In this document: positions 5,695 through 13,026 of the stretch, one piece after another
Layout of the letters: each line of letters opens with the position of its first letter
Numbering within the stretch: position 1 is the stretch's first letter
Origin: an uncultured Ruminococcus sp.
GTDB lineage: Bacteria; Bacillota; Clostridia; Oscillospirales; Ruminococcaceae
Reading direction: 5' to 3'
Assembly (NCBI GenBank): GCA_900319195.1
Contig: ONNL01000130.1
Coordinates: 1 to 13,026 of the forward strand
Length of the DNA stretch: 13,026 nucleotides
Notes under the pieces: model-generated
The model's input: the letters and a program-made list of their open reading frames with translations, nothing else
Told to the model about the DNA's origin: nothing
Databases searched by the model: none
Position numbers and translations under genes: made by a program

Positions 5695-7290
5695 TTACTC
5701 GACCTCCCTTGTCACCCTGTCGGCAACGGCACTGAATATCGGAGCGGCAGTCTCATTGCCGTAGCCGCCGTCCTCTATCATCACCGTGAGCGCGTACTGC
5801 GGCTCGTCGGCCGGAAAAAATCCCGTTATCCATGCGTTGCAGAGCTCCTCGCCGTCACTGTCACAGCGTCCCGTCTGTGCAGTCGAGGTCTTAGCTCCCA
5901 CCGAGACATATTTCGCACGGGCATTCGCATTCGGATTGTCCTCAATAGCATATATCATCATCTCCCGCAGAGACTCCGCGCTATCCTCGCTCATCACCTG
6001 CGAGAGCTGAGGATTCTTTTTGCCGCTTATACTGTCACCGTCGAGAGTAAGTCCCCTTATCAGCCTTAGAACAGGTATTTTGCCGTTGTTTGCAATAGTA
6101 CACACGAGCTGAGTTATTTGCAGAGGTGTCGCGGTGAGCCTGCCCTGTCCGAAGGAAAAATTTGCAAGCTCCGCAGGGATCTCAAGCTGTCTGACCGTCG
6201 GGAGTACTCCTGCCGAGCCTGTTATCCCCGAGCAGAGATAGTTCTCCCTCCCGAATCTGAGACTGTACGCAAGTCCGCGGTATGCGGCAATGTCAAGCAT
6301 TCTGCTGAGACTTATGAAGTACGTGTTGCACGAATTTTTCATTGCTACGCTCATGGACTGTATACCGTGTCCCGAGAGCAAATGGCAGTTGAAAATCTGC
6401 CCGTCCGCGTCAATGCTGCCCCCGCAGTCGTAGATGTAGCCGCCCATGCCCTCGTTTAGCGCTTCGCAGGCAGTGACGAGCTTGAATATCGAGCCGACGC
6501 TGTACGAATACAGACACCTGTTTATCATCGGACAGCTCTCGTCGCTGACAGCCTCCTCCACATTCTCCGCACTGTAGCTCGGGAAGCTTGCCATTGCCAG
6601 TATATCGCCTGTTTTCACGTCCGCGCACACAACAGCTCCCTTGCCTATACCGCTCCCCTCTTCCTCGCAGATACGCTGTATATCGCGGTCTATCGTGAGC
6701 ACGACTCCGCTCCTCTCGATACCGCTCTCCGTTACGGTCTTTCCCTCACCGATGAGAACTCGTCCGAAACCGTCCGTCTGATAGGTCACGCTGTCAGCGG
6801 CATTCTCGTCATGGAGTATTGACTCATACGCGCGCTCTATGCCGTCAACTCCGACACCGTCCGAAATATAGCCTATAACGTGCTGTGCGAGCTGCTCCCT
6901 GCCATATCTCCGCGGCACCTCAAATACCGTAAGTCCTGCGGAGCTCTCGGTGTCACCTTTGCAGTCGAATGCAAACGGCTCGCCCTTATCAAATCGTAGC
7001 ATGAACTGTCCGCGGTCAAGAGCACACGAAGCGGCAGTCTCCCTGTCTACAGCCGACGGCACGACTACTGCGCGGTATTCCGTCTCGGCATTGACAAGCG
7101 GACACATATTGCGGTCGTATATCGTGCCTCGCGGCTCGGCGGAAGTGATCGTCAGCTCCGAGCGCTCCGAAGCCGCGGCGACATACTCCTGCTTTTCAGC
7201 TATGTGGAAATAGTTCGCCGTGACCGCAAAGAACATGACCGCAAACGCAAACAGCAGCATAAGTATTCCCGAATCCGAACGCTTTCTCAT
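5695..7290 (-). CDS. Class B penicillin-binding protein (transpeptidase) with KTS motif
   Basis: A 531-aa membrane-anchored D,D-transpeptidase that cross-links peptidoglycan outside the cytoplasmic membrane. Layout from the ATG: a short basic N-terminus, one membrane anchor about 8-28, the class B signature EPRGTIYDRN about 52-61, a dimerisation region to about 190, then the transpeptidase domain. Catalytic motifs: SxxK as S267-I-F-K270, SxN as S320-C-N322, and the third motif as K467-T-S469 followed by TAQTG, where the usual third Gly of KTG is Ser. The rest fits (FSFGQG, LTATPLQ, GNETAAP), so it is probably active. There is no PASTA domain; at this length it is shorter than typical PBP2B or SpoVD. 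The ATG at 7288-7290 follows AGGGTGAT; a GTG three codons upstream has no room for a ribosome binding site. It lies downstream of dtd but is separated by a mobile-looking repeat. The division, elongation or sporulation role cannot be decided here. Confidence 0.93.
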   Translation of the reverse strand: MRKRSDSGILMLLFAFAVMFFAVTANYFHIAEKQEYVAAASERSELTITSAEPRGTIYDRNMCPLVNAETEYRAVVVPSAVDRETAASCALDRGQFMLRFDKGEPFAFDCKGDTESSAGLTVFEVPRRYGREQLAQHVIGYISDGVGVDGIERAYESILHDENAADSVTYQTDGFGRVLIGEGKTVTESGIERSGVVLTIDRDIQRICEEEGSGIGKGAVVCADVKTGDILAMASFPSYSAENVEEAVSDESCPMINRCLYSYSVGSIFKLVTACEALNEGMGGYIYDCGGSIDADGQIFNCHLLSGHGIQSMSVAMKNSCNTYFISLSRMLDIAAYRGLAYSLRFGRENYLCSGITGSAGVLPTVRQLEIPAELANFSFGQGRLTATPLQITQLVCTIANNGKIPVLRLIRGLTLDGDSISGKKNPQLSQVMSEDSAESLREMMIYAIEDNPNANARAKYVSVGAKTSTAQTGRCDSDGEELCNAWITGFFPADEPQYALTVMIEDGGYGNETAAPIFSAVADRVTREVE

Positions 7291-7296
7291 AAAAAT

Positions 7297-7327
7297 CACC
7301 CTGCCGCTATTATCTGCGTACAGGGTG
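7297..7327 (-). promoter_or_regulatory. Inverted repeat covering the PBP ribosome binding site
   Basis: CACCCTG and CAGGGTG (7297-7303 and 7321-7327) form a perfect 7-bp stem with a 17-nt loop. Read on the minus strand, the 3' arm contains the AGGGTGAT ribosome binding site of the PBP gene, so folding would hide it. A weak -10-like GATAAT lies in the loop with no good -35 box. Regulation by this hairpin, or use of the repeat as an operator, is inference. Confidence 0.35.
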
Positions 7328-7337
7328 GTTTTATTCA

Positions 7338-7424
7338 GGGTACCTCTAAAAACCTGTTTGGTTAAGGAAAAATCAGATACAGTGCATAGCTGATTTTTTC
7401 CGGAAGAGTTTTTTAGAGGTGCCC
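7338..7424. mobile_element. 87-bp MITE-like element between dtd and the PBP gene
   Basis: Terminal inverted repeats of 15 bp match at 14 positions: GGGTACCTCTAAAAA at 7338-7352 and the inverse TTTTTAGAGGTGCCC at 7410-7424. They are flanked on both sides by the direct repeat TTCA (7334-7337 and 7425-7428), as expected for a 4-bp target-site duplication. Inside is a second inverted repeat, GGAAAAATCAG (7366-7376) with CTGATTTTTTCC (7390-7401), one bulged T. The element encodes nothing, so it would have to be moved by a transposase elsewhere. I cannot name the parental insertion sequence; it splits what may once have been a continuous dtd-PBP operon. Confidence 0.6.
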
Positions 7425-7442
7425 TTCAGTATTTAAGCTTTT

Positions 7443-7877
7443 TTATTCAAGTATCAGTGTGAATGGTCCGTCGTTGAGAAGCTCGACCTTCATGTCCGCA
7501 CCGAAGCTTCCCGTCTCGACGTGCTTGCCCTTCTCCCTGAGATACTCCACAAAATACTCATACAGCGCATTTGCCCTCTCGGGCTTTGCCGCCTGTATGA
7601 AATTCGGACGGTTTCCCTTGCGGCAGTCCGCATAAAGTGTGAACTGCGGCACAACAAGTATATCTCCGCCAACATCTGCAAGCGAGAGGTTTATCTTGCC
7701 GTTTTCGTCCGAGAAGATACGCAGATTCGCTATTTTATCGGCAAGCCTGCGGCAGTCCTCCTCGGTGTCATCGTGACCTGCTCCGAAGAGTATGAGGAAT
7801 CCCGTTTTTATCGCTCCTATGACCTCGCCGTCAACCCTTACGCTTGCGGAGGTCACTCGCTGAAGAACTATCCTCAT
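7443..7877 (-). CDS. dtd: D-aminoacyl-tRNA deacylase
   Basis: A 144-aa cytoplasmic homodimeric enzyme that removes D-amino acids (and glycine from tRNA-Ala) mischarged onto tRNA. The sequence is full-length and typical: MRIVLQRV start, a short acidic loop, the active-site strand PQFTLYAD (T80, where most relatives have SQFT), GNRPNF at 88-93, and the cross-subunit Gly-Pro motif at the C-terminus (NDGPFT, G137-P138). The Ser-to-Pro change before QFT is mild and should not abolish function. Its ATG is 4 nt after the stop codon of the beta-galactosidase gene, and its AAGGA ribosome binding site lies within the last codons of that gene, so the two are co-transcribed. The PBP gene follows 152 nt downstream across the MITE-like repeat. 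Confidence 0.97.
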   Translation of the reverse strand: MRIVLQRVTSASVRVDGEVIGAIKTGFLILFGAGHDDTEEDCRRLADKIANLRIFSDENGKINLSLADVGGDILVVPQFTLYADCRKGNRPNFIQAAKPERANALYEYFVEYLREKGKHVETGSFGADMKVELLNDGPFTLILE

Positions 7878-7881
7878 CTGC

Positions 7882-9852
7882 TCACTTCCTTACGATGTCC
7901 ATTTCAAACGGCTTCAGCACGAGCTTATCCTTGCCCGACGAGTCGATTATGCTGTACATCGCCTTCGGGAGAGTTATGGTAGCATCCTCCTCGGAATTGT
8001 TGAAGAAGAAGATGTAGTCGTCAAGACCGTTTGTGCGTGTCGTGACCTCTACTCCGCGGGGAAGTCCCTTGAGTCTCGGGATACCCGTCTGACGCATGAG
8101 GTTGCCTGCAAAGCTCTCATAGAAATCCGACTTGCAGACTGTTCCCACGTAGTAGGCAACTCCCGAGCAATACCTGTTCATTGTAACGGCAGGGCAAGCG
8201 CGGTAGAAGTTGTCCTCATACTGTGCGTATGCCTTCGCAGTCGTGACATTCAGCACGTCGCACCACCGGCGGCAGGTAAACTTGTTGCCTGCAAAGTCCG
8301 TGATAGTCTGCTCCCTGCTGCCTATCGGGTCATACTCCGTGACCTCCGCTCCGATAAGCTCCTTGAATACGGTCGGCAGAGCATCGGGAATGCAGTTGTT
8401 GTTGCTGTCCTTGACTCCGCTGCGGTTAGTCATTACAAGAGTGCCGCCGTTTATAACATAGCGGTAGATGTTCTCCGCAGCAGCCTTGTCATACACGAAC
8501 ATCGTCGGAGCAATAACGAGCTTGTAGTGAGAAAGGTCACGGGTGGGCGGTATAACGTCGATATTCGCGCCGTAGTGCATGAATGCCGAGTGGAAGTATC
8601 TCAGCTGCTCAAGGTAGTACATTCCCTCGACCTGCGGCTGTATCTTCATCGCGTATGCGTCGTCGGGCGAATAGAGTATCGCTATCTCGGATATTATCTC
8701 CGTTGTGTCGATAACACTGAGCTTTGCGGCAGTCTTGCAGAGCTCCGAGAATTCAAACAGACGGCGTCCCGGTACTCCGCTGTGGTCGATAAGACCGTGC
8801 CAGAACATCTCAGCGCCCTTTGTAGCGGTCTTCCAGCGGAAATGCAGGATATTGTCCGCGCCGTGAGCTATAGCCTGGAGCGAGTAGCCCTTTATCATCT
8901 CGGGACGCGGAGTCGGTGACATAGGTGCCCAGCTTCCCGTAGGTCCGCTGAGCTGTTCCATTATCCAGAACTTATCCTCCTTGATACCGCGCATGAGGTC
9001 AAGGTGGAATGCGTGTGAATAGAACTCTTCCTTGTCCTTGGGAATGCTGACAGTCGGGTAGTTGTCATACGAAACGAAGTCCATATACTCGAACAGCTTG
9101 TAGAAATCGGGAGTGTTCTCGCAGAACCATGTATTCGTCGTTATCTTCGCCTTTGGAGCGTCGCGGCGTATCGTCAGCGCAAGCTCCTTTGCGTATTCGG
9201 CAACGCTCTCACACGTAAAGCGGTAATGGTCAAGGCAAAGGGACGGATTCTGCCATGCCTGAGGATAAGCCGTAGGCGGCTCTATCTGGAGTATATCGCT
9301 GTATTCGCCGCTCCATACGGAAGTGCCGAATGCCGCATTTATGTTTTCGAGCGAGTCGTATTTGTCAATGAGCCAATCCCTGAACTTAGCCTTGCACACC
9401 TCGCACGAGCACGGATATGCCTCAAGCTCGTTGTCTATCTGCCATGCGACAACAGCGGGATTAGCCCCGAAATGTCTCACCATCTGCTCGGTGATGCGCT
9501 TTGCATATCCCATGAACACAGGCGAATTGATACAGCGGTGTCCGCGGATACCTGTCTGTATACGGTTACCGTCGGGACCCACGCGCACTATGTCGGGATA
9601 CTGCTGATACATCCAGAGCGGCGGACAATTTGTCGGTATTCCGAGCACTGTACCGATACCCACCTGTGAGAAGGTCTTGATGACCTCGTCCAGCCACTCG
9701 AAGCTGAACTGTTTATCGCTCGGCTCCAGCTTTGACCATGCAAATTCCGCAACTCTGATGAGCTTCACTCCTGCCTTTGCCATTTCCTGAGCGTCGGCTC
9801 TCCACTGCTCCTCCGACCACTGCTCAGGATAGTAATCAACACCAATTTTCAT
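7882..9852 (-). CDS. GH42 beta-galactosidase
   Basis: A 656-aa glycoside hydrolase of family 42 that removes terminal beta-galactosyl residues from small oligosaccharides. Seen: the GVDYYPEQW start of the TIM barrel, the acid/base in WQIDNELE (N141-E142), the nucleophile in FWIMEQLSG (E299), a cysteine set (C107, C148, C150, C153) that matches the zinc site known in some GH42 enzymes, then a trimerisation region (about 385-590) and a small C-terminal beta domain ending FEMDIVRK. No signal peptide is present, so the enzyme is intracellular and needs a transporter for its substrate. Length is normal for the family. The start follows GGAGG at 9859-9863 with 6-nt spacing and overlaps the stop codon of the phosphatase gene by ATGA. 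Natural substrate (galactan fragments, galactosides) cannot be decided; the link to the nearby mannanase is only by location. Confidence 0.95.
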   Translation of the reverse strand: MKIGVDYYPEQWSEEQWRADAQEMAKAGVKLIRVAEFAWSKLEPSDKQFSFEWLDEVIKTFSQVGIGTVLGIPTNCPPLWMYQQYPDIVRVGPDGNRIQTGIRGHRCINSPVFMGYAKRITEQMVRHFGANPAVVAWQIDNELEAYPCSCEVCKAKFRDWLIDKYDSLENINAAFGTSVWSGEYSDILQIEPPTAYPQAWQNPSLCLDHYRFTCESVAEYAKELALTIRRDAPKAKITTNTWFCENTPDFYKLFEYMDFVSYDNYPTVSIPKDKEEFYSHAFHLDLMRGIKEDKFWIMEQLSGPTGSWAPMSPTPRPEMIKGYSLQAIAHGADNILHFRWKTATKGAEMFWHGLIDHSGVPGRRLFEFSELCKTAAKLSVIDTTEIISEIAILYSPDDAYAMKIQPQVEGMYYLEQLRYFHSAFMHYGANIDVIPPTRDLSHYKLVIAPTMFVYDKAAAENIYRYVINGGTLVMTNRSGVKDSNNNCIPDALPTVFKELIGAEVTEYDPIGSREQTITDFAGNKFTCRRWCDVLNVTTAKAYAQYEDNFYRACPAVTMNRYCSGVAYYVGTVCKSDFYESFAGNLMRQTGIPRLKGLPRGVEVTTRTNGLDDYIFFFNNSEEDATITLPKAMYSIIDSSGKDKLVLKPFEMDIVRK

Positions 9853-10400
9853 AATCTGCCTCCGTTCGTATTGTATTCAATTATCTGACAGTTCCCCATG
9901 AACCAGCCGAGAAACTGTTCAGTTGTCATCTCGTGAAAATATGTCTCAATAATTCGGCAGACTCCGCCGTGGCTGACTATCAGCACGTTCTTGTCTGCAT
10001 ATCTGCTTATTATGTCGTCAAGCGCCGAGTATACGCGATGTACAAGCTCAAGGAGTGATTCTCCCGTGCCACCCATGCGCCTTGCAAAGCTCACCTTGTC
10101 CTCGGGGAAGTTCTCCGTGTAGCGCGGCATTTTTTCGTATCTGCCGTAGTCCCATTCTCTCAGCCGCTCGTCCGTCACTATGGGAAGTCCCGTGCGCTCT
10201 GCGACCGCAGATGCCGTCCTGTACGCACGCTTCATCGGAGAGGCAATGATAATGCCTACATCTCCGAGCGCCGCCACCCTTTCAGCGAGCTCATCTGCCT
10301 GTGCTATGCCTGTCTCGTTGAGCTCAATGTCCGTTGCACCCTGTATCACGTCGAGCTTGTTCCAGTCCGTCTGACCGTGTCTCGTTGAATATATCTTCAT
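9849..10400 (-). CDS. Histidine phosphatase family protein (phosphoglycerate mutase-like)
   Basis: A 183-aa cytoplasmic enzyme of the branch-1 histidine phosphatase superfamily. The RHG motif at residues 7-9 (TRHGQTDWN) carries the phosphorylated H8; other catalytic residues visible are R58 in SPMKRAYRTA, the probable general acid E82 in LREWDYGRYE, and H144 in IVSHGG. This set makes it a likely active phosphatase rather than a dead paralogue. Family members include cofactor-dependent phosphoglycerate mutase, alpha-ribazole phosphatase (CobC) and broad phosphatases. The short length argues against a glycolytic mutase, and no cobalamin genes are nearby, so the substrate is unknown. It overlaps recN upstream by ATGA and the GH42 gene downstream by ATGA, so its translation is coupled on both sides. 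Confidence 0.93.
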   Translation of the reverse strand: MKIYSTRHGQTDWNKLDVIQGATDIELNETGIAQADELAERVAALGDVGIIIASPMKRAYRTASAVAERTGLPIVTDERLREWDYGRYEKMPRYTENFPEDKVSFARRMGGTGESLLELVHRVYSALDDIISRYADKNVLIVSHGGVCRIIETYFHEMTTEQFLGWFMGNCQIIEYNTNGGRL

Positions 10401-12058
10401 ATCTCAGCCGCCTTTTCAAGCTCCGCACGAGCAGTTTCGAGCATAAGCTCACTCGGGTCCTCACCGCCCATGATACGCGCTATCTCGGCAACTCTGCCGT
10501 CGCTGTCAAGCGGAGTGACACTCGTTTCTGTGCGCTCCCCGACGATCTTCTTTTCTATCATAAGGTGGTCGTCCGCCATGACCGCTATCTGCGAGAGATG
10601 TGTCACGCATATGACCTGCCTTGCCCTGCTTATCTCACGAAGCTTTATGCCTATTTTCTGAGCCGCCCTGCCGCTGACTCCGGTATCTATCTCGTCGAAT
10701 ATCATCGTGGGAATGCTGTCCTTGTCCGCGATAACGCTCTTTAGCGCGAGCATTATTCGTGAGAGCTCACCGCCCGAGGCAATGCGCGAGATAGGTCTCG
10801 GCTCTTCGCCCTTGTTCGCTGATATGAGGAATTCCACCGTGTCGATACCGTTTATCGTGAGCTTGCCCTTTTCATGACGGACAGCTATCACAACGCTCGG
10901 CATATTGAGGAATTCGAGCTCCTCCGTGACACGTTTTGCGAATTTCTGCGCGGTCTTTTCGCGGTGGTCGTAAAGGAGCTTTGCACGCTCCGTAACTGTG
11001 TGCAGGAGCTTTTCGCGCTCACCGCTCAGCTTTTCTATCTCCTCCTTTGAGGAGTCGAGCCTTGTCACCTCGGCGCACGCATCATCATAGAGCTTCACAA
11101 GTCCCGAGCAGTCCTCGGCGTACTTGCGTTTGAGCTTGTTTATCTCGGATATGCGCGTACTCAGATATTCAAGCCGCTGACCGTCAAGCTCAATTTTGTC
11201 GCATCTTTTTTCAAGCTCAGAGGCAATGTCCGCAAGCTCTATCTCCGCAGCCGAGAGCCGCTCATAGAGCTCGTTGACGCTCTTGTCTGACTCCGTAAAT
11301 CCCGATATTTCACGCTCCGCCGAAGCGATAAGGTCGTCGGCAGCCTCGTCTCCCGAGATGAGCTGTGCTGCATTGCGGAGCGCTATTATCGCATTCTCGG
11401 CATTTTTCGCTGTCTCGTATTCCTTTTCGAGCGTATCGTCCTCGTCCGCCTTCAGCTCGAGCGGACCTATATCGTCAATGATAGTGTTGAGGTAACGGCT
11501 TCTCTCGACGCGCGATTTTTCCTCTTTTTTAAGCTCACCGAGCCTGCGTGCAGTATGCTGTAATTCGCGGAAAGAGCTGCGGTAGCTCTCAAGGAGCGCG
11601 TCGTCCCCGCCGAAATCGTCGAGGATATTAAGGTGCTTTTCGCTGTCGAGCAGCACCTGATTGTCGTGCTGACCGTGAATGTTTATGAGCATTGCTCCCA
11701 CGTCTCTGAGCACCGCCGCTGACGCAGTACGCTGATTGATACGTGCCGTACTTCCGCCGTCCGCACTTATCTCACGGGTGAGGGTTATCTCGTTATCATC
11801 ATGGGAGATACCGAGCTCATCGAGCTTTGCTGTGACCTCGTCGGAGAGGTCGGTGAAGAGTGCGGTAACAACAGCCTTGTCACAGCCCGTGCGGACAATG
11901 TCCTTTGTCGAGCGCTGACCGAGCACCGCATTTATGCCGTTTATAAGTATCGACTTGCCTGCACCCGTCTCGCCCGTGAAGATGTTGAGCCTCGGTCCGA
12001 GCGGTATAGTTGCCTCGCGTATTACCGCAAGATTCTTTATATAAATTTCCTTCAGCAT
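10397..12058 (-). CDS. recN: DNA repair protein RecN
   Basis: A 553-aa SMC-like ATPase that acts early in double-strand break repair, gathering and bridging DNA ends with RecA. Seen: Walker A GETGAGKS (29-36), the RecN-typical HGQHDNQVLLD (128-138), a long coiled-coil segment rich in Glu, Lys and Leu (about 155-380), the ABC signature SGGELSRIMLALK (428-440), Walker B TMIFDEIDTG (451-460) with a catalytic Glu after Asp, and the switch-region His in VICVTHLSQIA. Full-length for the family. Its ATG abuts the TAA stop of argR with no gap, and its own stop overlaps the phosphatase start by ATGA. The place right behind NAD kinase and argR is the usual one in Firmicutes. Confidence 0.97.
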   Translation of the reverse strand: MLKEIYIKNLAVIREATIPLGPRLNIFTGETGAGKSILINGINAVLGQRSTKDIVRTGCDKAVVTALFTDLSDEVTAKLDELGISHDDNEITLTREISADGGSTARINQRTASAAVLRDVGAMLINIHGQHDNQVLLDSEKHLNILDDFGGDDALLESYRSSFRELQHTARRLGELKKEEKSRVERSRYLNTIIDDIGPLELKADEDDTLEKEYETAKNAENAIIALRNAAQLISGDEAADDLIASAEREISGFTESDKSVNELYERLSAAEIELADIASELEKRCDKIELDGQRLEYLSTRISEINKLKRKYAEDCSGLVKLYDDACAEVTRLDSSKEEIEKLSGEREKLLHTVTERAKLLYDHREKTAQKFAKRVTEELEFLNMPSVVIAVRHEKGKLTINGIDTVEFLISANKGEEPRPISRIASGGELSRIMLALKSVIADKDSIPTMIFDEIDTGVSGRAAQKIGIKLREISRARQVICVTHLSQIAVMADDHLMIEKKIVGERTETSVTPLDSDGRVAEIARIMGGEDPSELMLETARAELEKAAEI

Positions 12059-12514
12059 TTACTTCAAACCCTGCCTTTTCGGAAAGATCTCGCCCATAAA
12101 TTTCTTTGCGAGCCTTCTTGCGTCGGCTTCGCTCCTTACGAGAATGAAGATAGTATCGTCACCTGCAATGGTGCCGACTATGTCATGGTGAGCAGCCGAG
12201 TCGATAGCCGCACAGGTGCCCTGCGCCATGCCTGCCCTGCACTTTACGACTATGGTGTTCATCGCGTAATCGACCGACAGCACCGATTCCTCAAATATAT
12301 TCTTTTCATTCACAGCCTCCGCGGGAAGCGTGTACCTCACAACGCCGTCCGCGTCATGCTGCTTTACGAGCGAGAGCTCCTGTATATCACGCGAAAGTGT
12401 CGCCTGAGCGGTCTTTATCCCTCTCTCCGCAAGCAGCTCTATCAGCATTTCCTGCGTGCCGACCGCCTGTTTTTCGATTATTTCAAGTATTATTTCCTGT
12501 CTGCGACTTTTCAT
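12059..12514 (-). CDS. argR: Arginine repressor ArgR
   Basis: A 151-aa hexameric repressor that senses L-arginine and controls arginine biosynthesis and catabolism genes. The N-terminal winged helix is clear: MKSRRQEIILEII at the start, TQEMLIELL, and the recognition helix TAQATLSRDIQEL (35-47) with the conserved S41-R42-D43. The C-terminal oligomerisation and arginine-binding domain has VLSVDYAMNTIVVKC and the signature GTIAGDDT (114-121), with the double Asp that contacts arginine. I placed the start at the ATG at 12512-12514 because GGAG lies 6 nt upstream (12521-12524); a longer reading would overlap the NAD kinase end by about 10 codons and lacks support. The gap after NAD kinase is 11 nt and there is no gap before recN. 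I saw no ARG-box-like palindrome at a promoter, since none is exposed within this tight unit. Confidence 0.97.
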   Translation of the reverse strand: MKSRRQEIILEIIEKQAVGTQEMLIELLAERGIKTAQATLSRDIQELSLVKQHDADGVVRYTLPAEAVNEKNIFEESVLSVDYAMNTIVVKCRAGMAQGTCAAIDSAAHHDIVGTIAGDDTIFILVRSEADARRLAKKFMGEIFPKRQGLK

Positions 12515-12525
12515 TTTCTTCTCCG

Positions 12526-13026
12526 TTATTTTATCGGCTTGCAGAGCTTTCTGCAAAGTGATTCATGGAACGAATTTCCGATAATATCAACAAATCTGAT
12601 ATTGTTGCGTCCGCGCCTTATCTCCGCGGATTCGCCCTGTCCGAGCCCCATGCTCATCTCTCCGTCGATGCTCAGCACCATGTTCATTCCCGATGTCGTA
12701 TTTGTCAGTCTCAGCGAGCTTGAAGGCGAAAACAGCGTCGCCCTCGAAAAGAGCGAATGCGGACAGATGAGCGTCATTTCTATGCATTCAAGGTCCGGCT
12801 CGATCACAGGTCCGCCTGCCGAAAGAGCATAAGCCGTCGAGCCCGAGGGAGTGCTGAAAAGGACACCGTCCGCTCTGTAACGCCCGATGAGGTAATCGCC
12901 TGAATACACGTCAAAGCTGCTTATCCGAAAGCTCTCCGACCTTGCCGCCGCCTCATTTATGGCTGTATACGTGACATCTCCCTCGCTTCCGTGGCAGGTG
13001 ATGTCAAGCGTCATGCGCTCTGTTAC
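12526..13026 (-). CDS. nadK: NAD kinase, C-terminal part (runs off the window)
   Basis: The last 166 residues of an NAD kinase, which phosphorylates NAD to NADP with ATP or polyphosphate. Seen: ERMTLDI at the start of the C-terminal beta-sandwich domain, AINEAA (the conserved Asn-Glu of the NAD site), DVYSGDYLIGRYRADG, the family hallmark GVLFSTPSGSTAYALSAGGP, then LICPHSLFSR. The catalytic GGDG motif lies in the N-terminal domain outside the window to the right. The reading frame is open to the window edge, so internal Met residues are not the start. It is followed after 11 nt by argR, consistent with the common Firmicute order; a tlyA gene may lie further upstream, which cannot be checked here. 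Confidence 0.95.
   Translation of the reverse strand, partial: VTERMTLDITCHGSEGDVTYTAINEAAARSESFRISSFDVYSGDYLIGRYRADGVLFSTPSGSTAYALSAGGPVIEPDLECIEMTLICPHSLFSRATLFSPSSSLRLTNTTSGMNMVLSIDGEMSMGLGQGESAEIRRGRNNIRFVDIIGNSFHESLCRKLCKPIK

Noticed and set aside
11801..12832. A 343-codon open frame on the plus strand opposite NAD kinase, argR and recN
   Set aside because: It runs antisense to three well-conserved genes with diagnostic motifs, has no ribosome binding site or recognisable domain, and is explained by codon bias that leaves few stops on the opposite strand.
1..13026. CRISPR array, tRNA, rRNA, phage or defence genes
   Set aside because: I looked for regularly spaced repeats, cloverleaf-like sequences, integrase or transposase genes and nuclease or toxin motifs and saw none that I could support.

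Overview
The window looks like a piece of a Ruminococcus-type gut or rumen Firmicute chromosome. Two secreted proteins end in dockerins and carry the Thr-rich linkers typical of cellulosomal ruminococci. The run NAD kinase - argR - recN is a standard Firmicute arrangement. Ribosome binding sites are strong (AGGAGG type), and promoters fit the sigma-A consensus with 17-nt spacers. I cannot assign a species from sequence alone; R. flavefaciens or R. champanellensis-like is a guess from the dockerin style.

Left part (1-1190, minus strand): the N-terminal two-thirds or so of a dTDP-glucose 4,6-dehydratase (rmlB), running off the left edge, and upstream of it a small YunG-like protein. Each has its own clear promoter; the -35 box of rmlB overlaps the stop codon of the yunG-like gene. 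A 381-bp intergenic region (1191-1571) separates the divergent yunG-like and GH26 genes and holds both promoters plus two inverted repeats.

Centre left (1572-5553): a secreted modular mannanase (signal peptide, CBM35, GH26, Thr linker, unassigned beta module, dockerin) is transcribed rightward. It converges on a leftward three-gene unit: a 52-aa single-pass membrane protein, a 92-aa protein of unknown function, and a secreted dockerin protein with no recognisable catalytic domain. Three stem-loops lie between the converging genes. One is an intrinsic terminator nested inside a 76-bp nearly complete palindrome.

Right part (5695-13026, all minus strand): a long, tightly packed transcription unit reads NAD kinase (cut by the right edge) - argR - recN - histidine phosphatase - GH42 beta-galactosidase - dtd, with ATGA overlaps or 0-11 nt gaps. 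After 152 nt it is followed by a class B penicillin-binding protein. That gap contains an 87-bp MITE-like element with terminal inverted repeats and a 4-bp flanking direct repeat.

Together the genes cover plant mannan attack outside the cell (GH26 plus dockerin), an intracellular beta-galactosidase, cell-wall synthesis (RmlB, PBP), translation quality control (DTD), DNA repair (RecN), arginine control (ArgR) and NADP supply (NADK). I see no defence system, CRISPR array, rRNA or tRNA. The least explained pieces are the three-gene dockerin unit, the unassigned module in the mannanase, the KTS variant in the PBP, and the two structured repeats.
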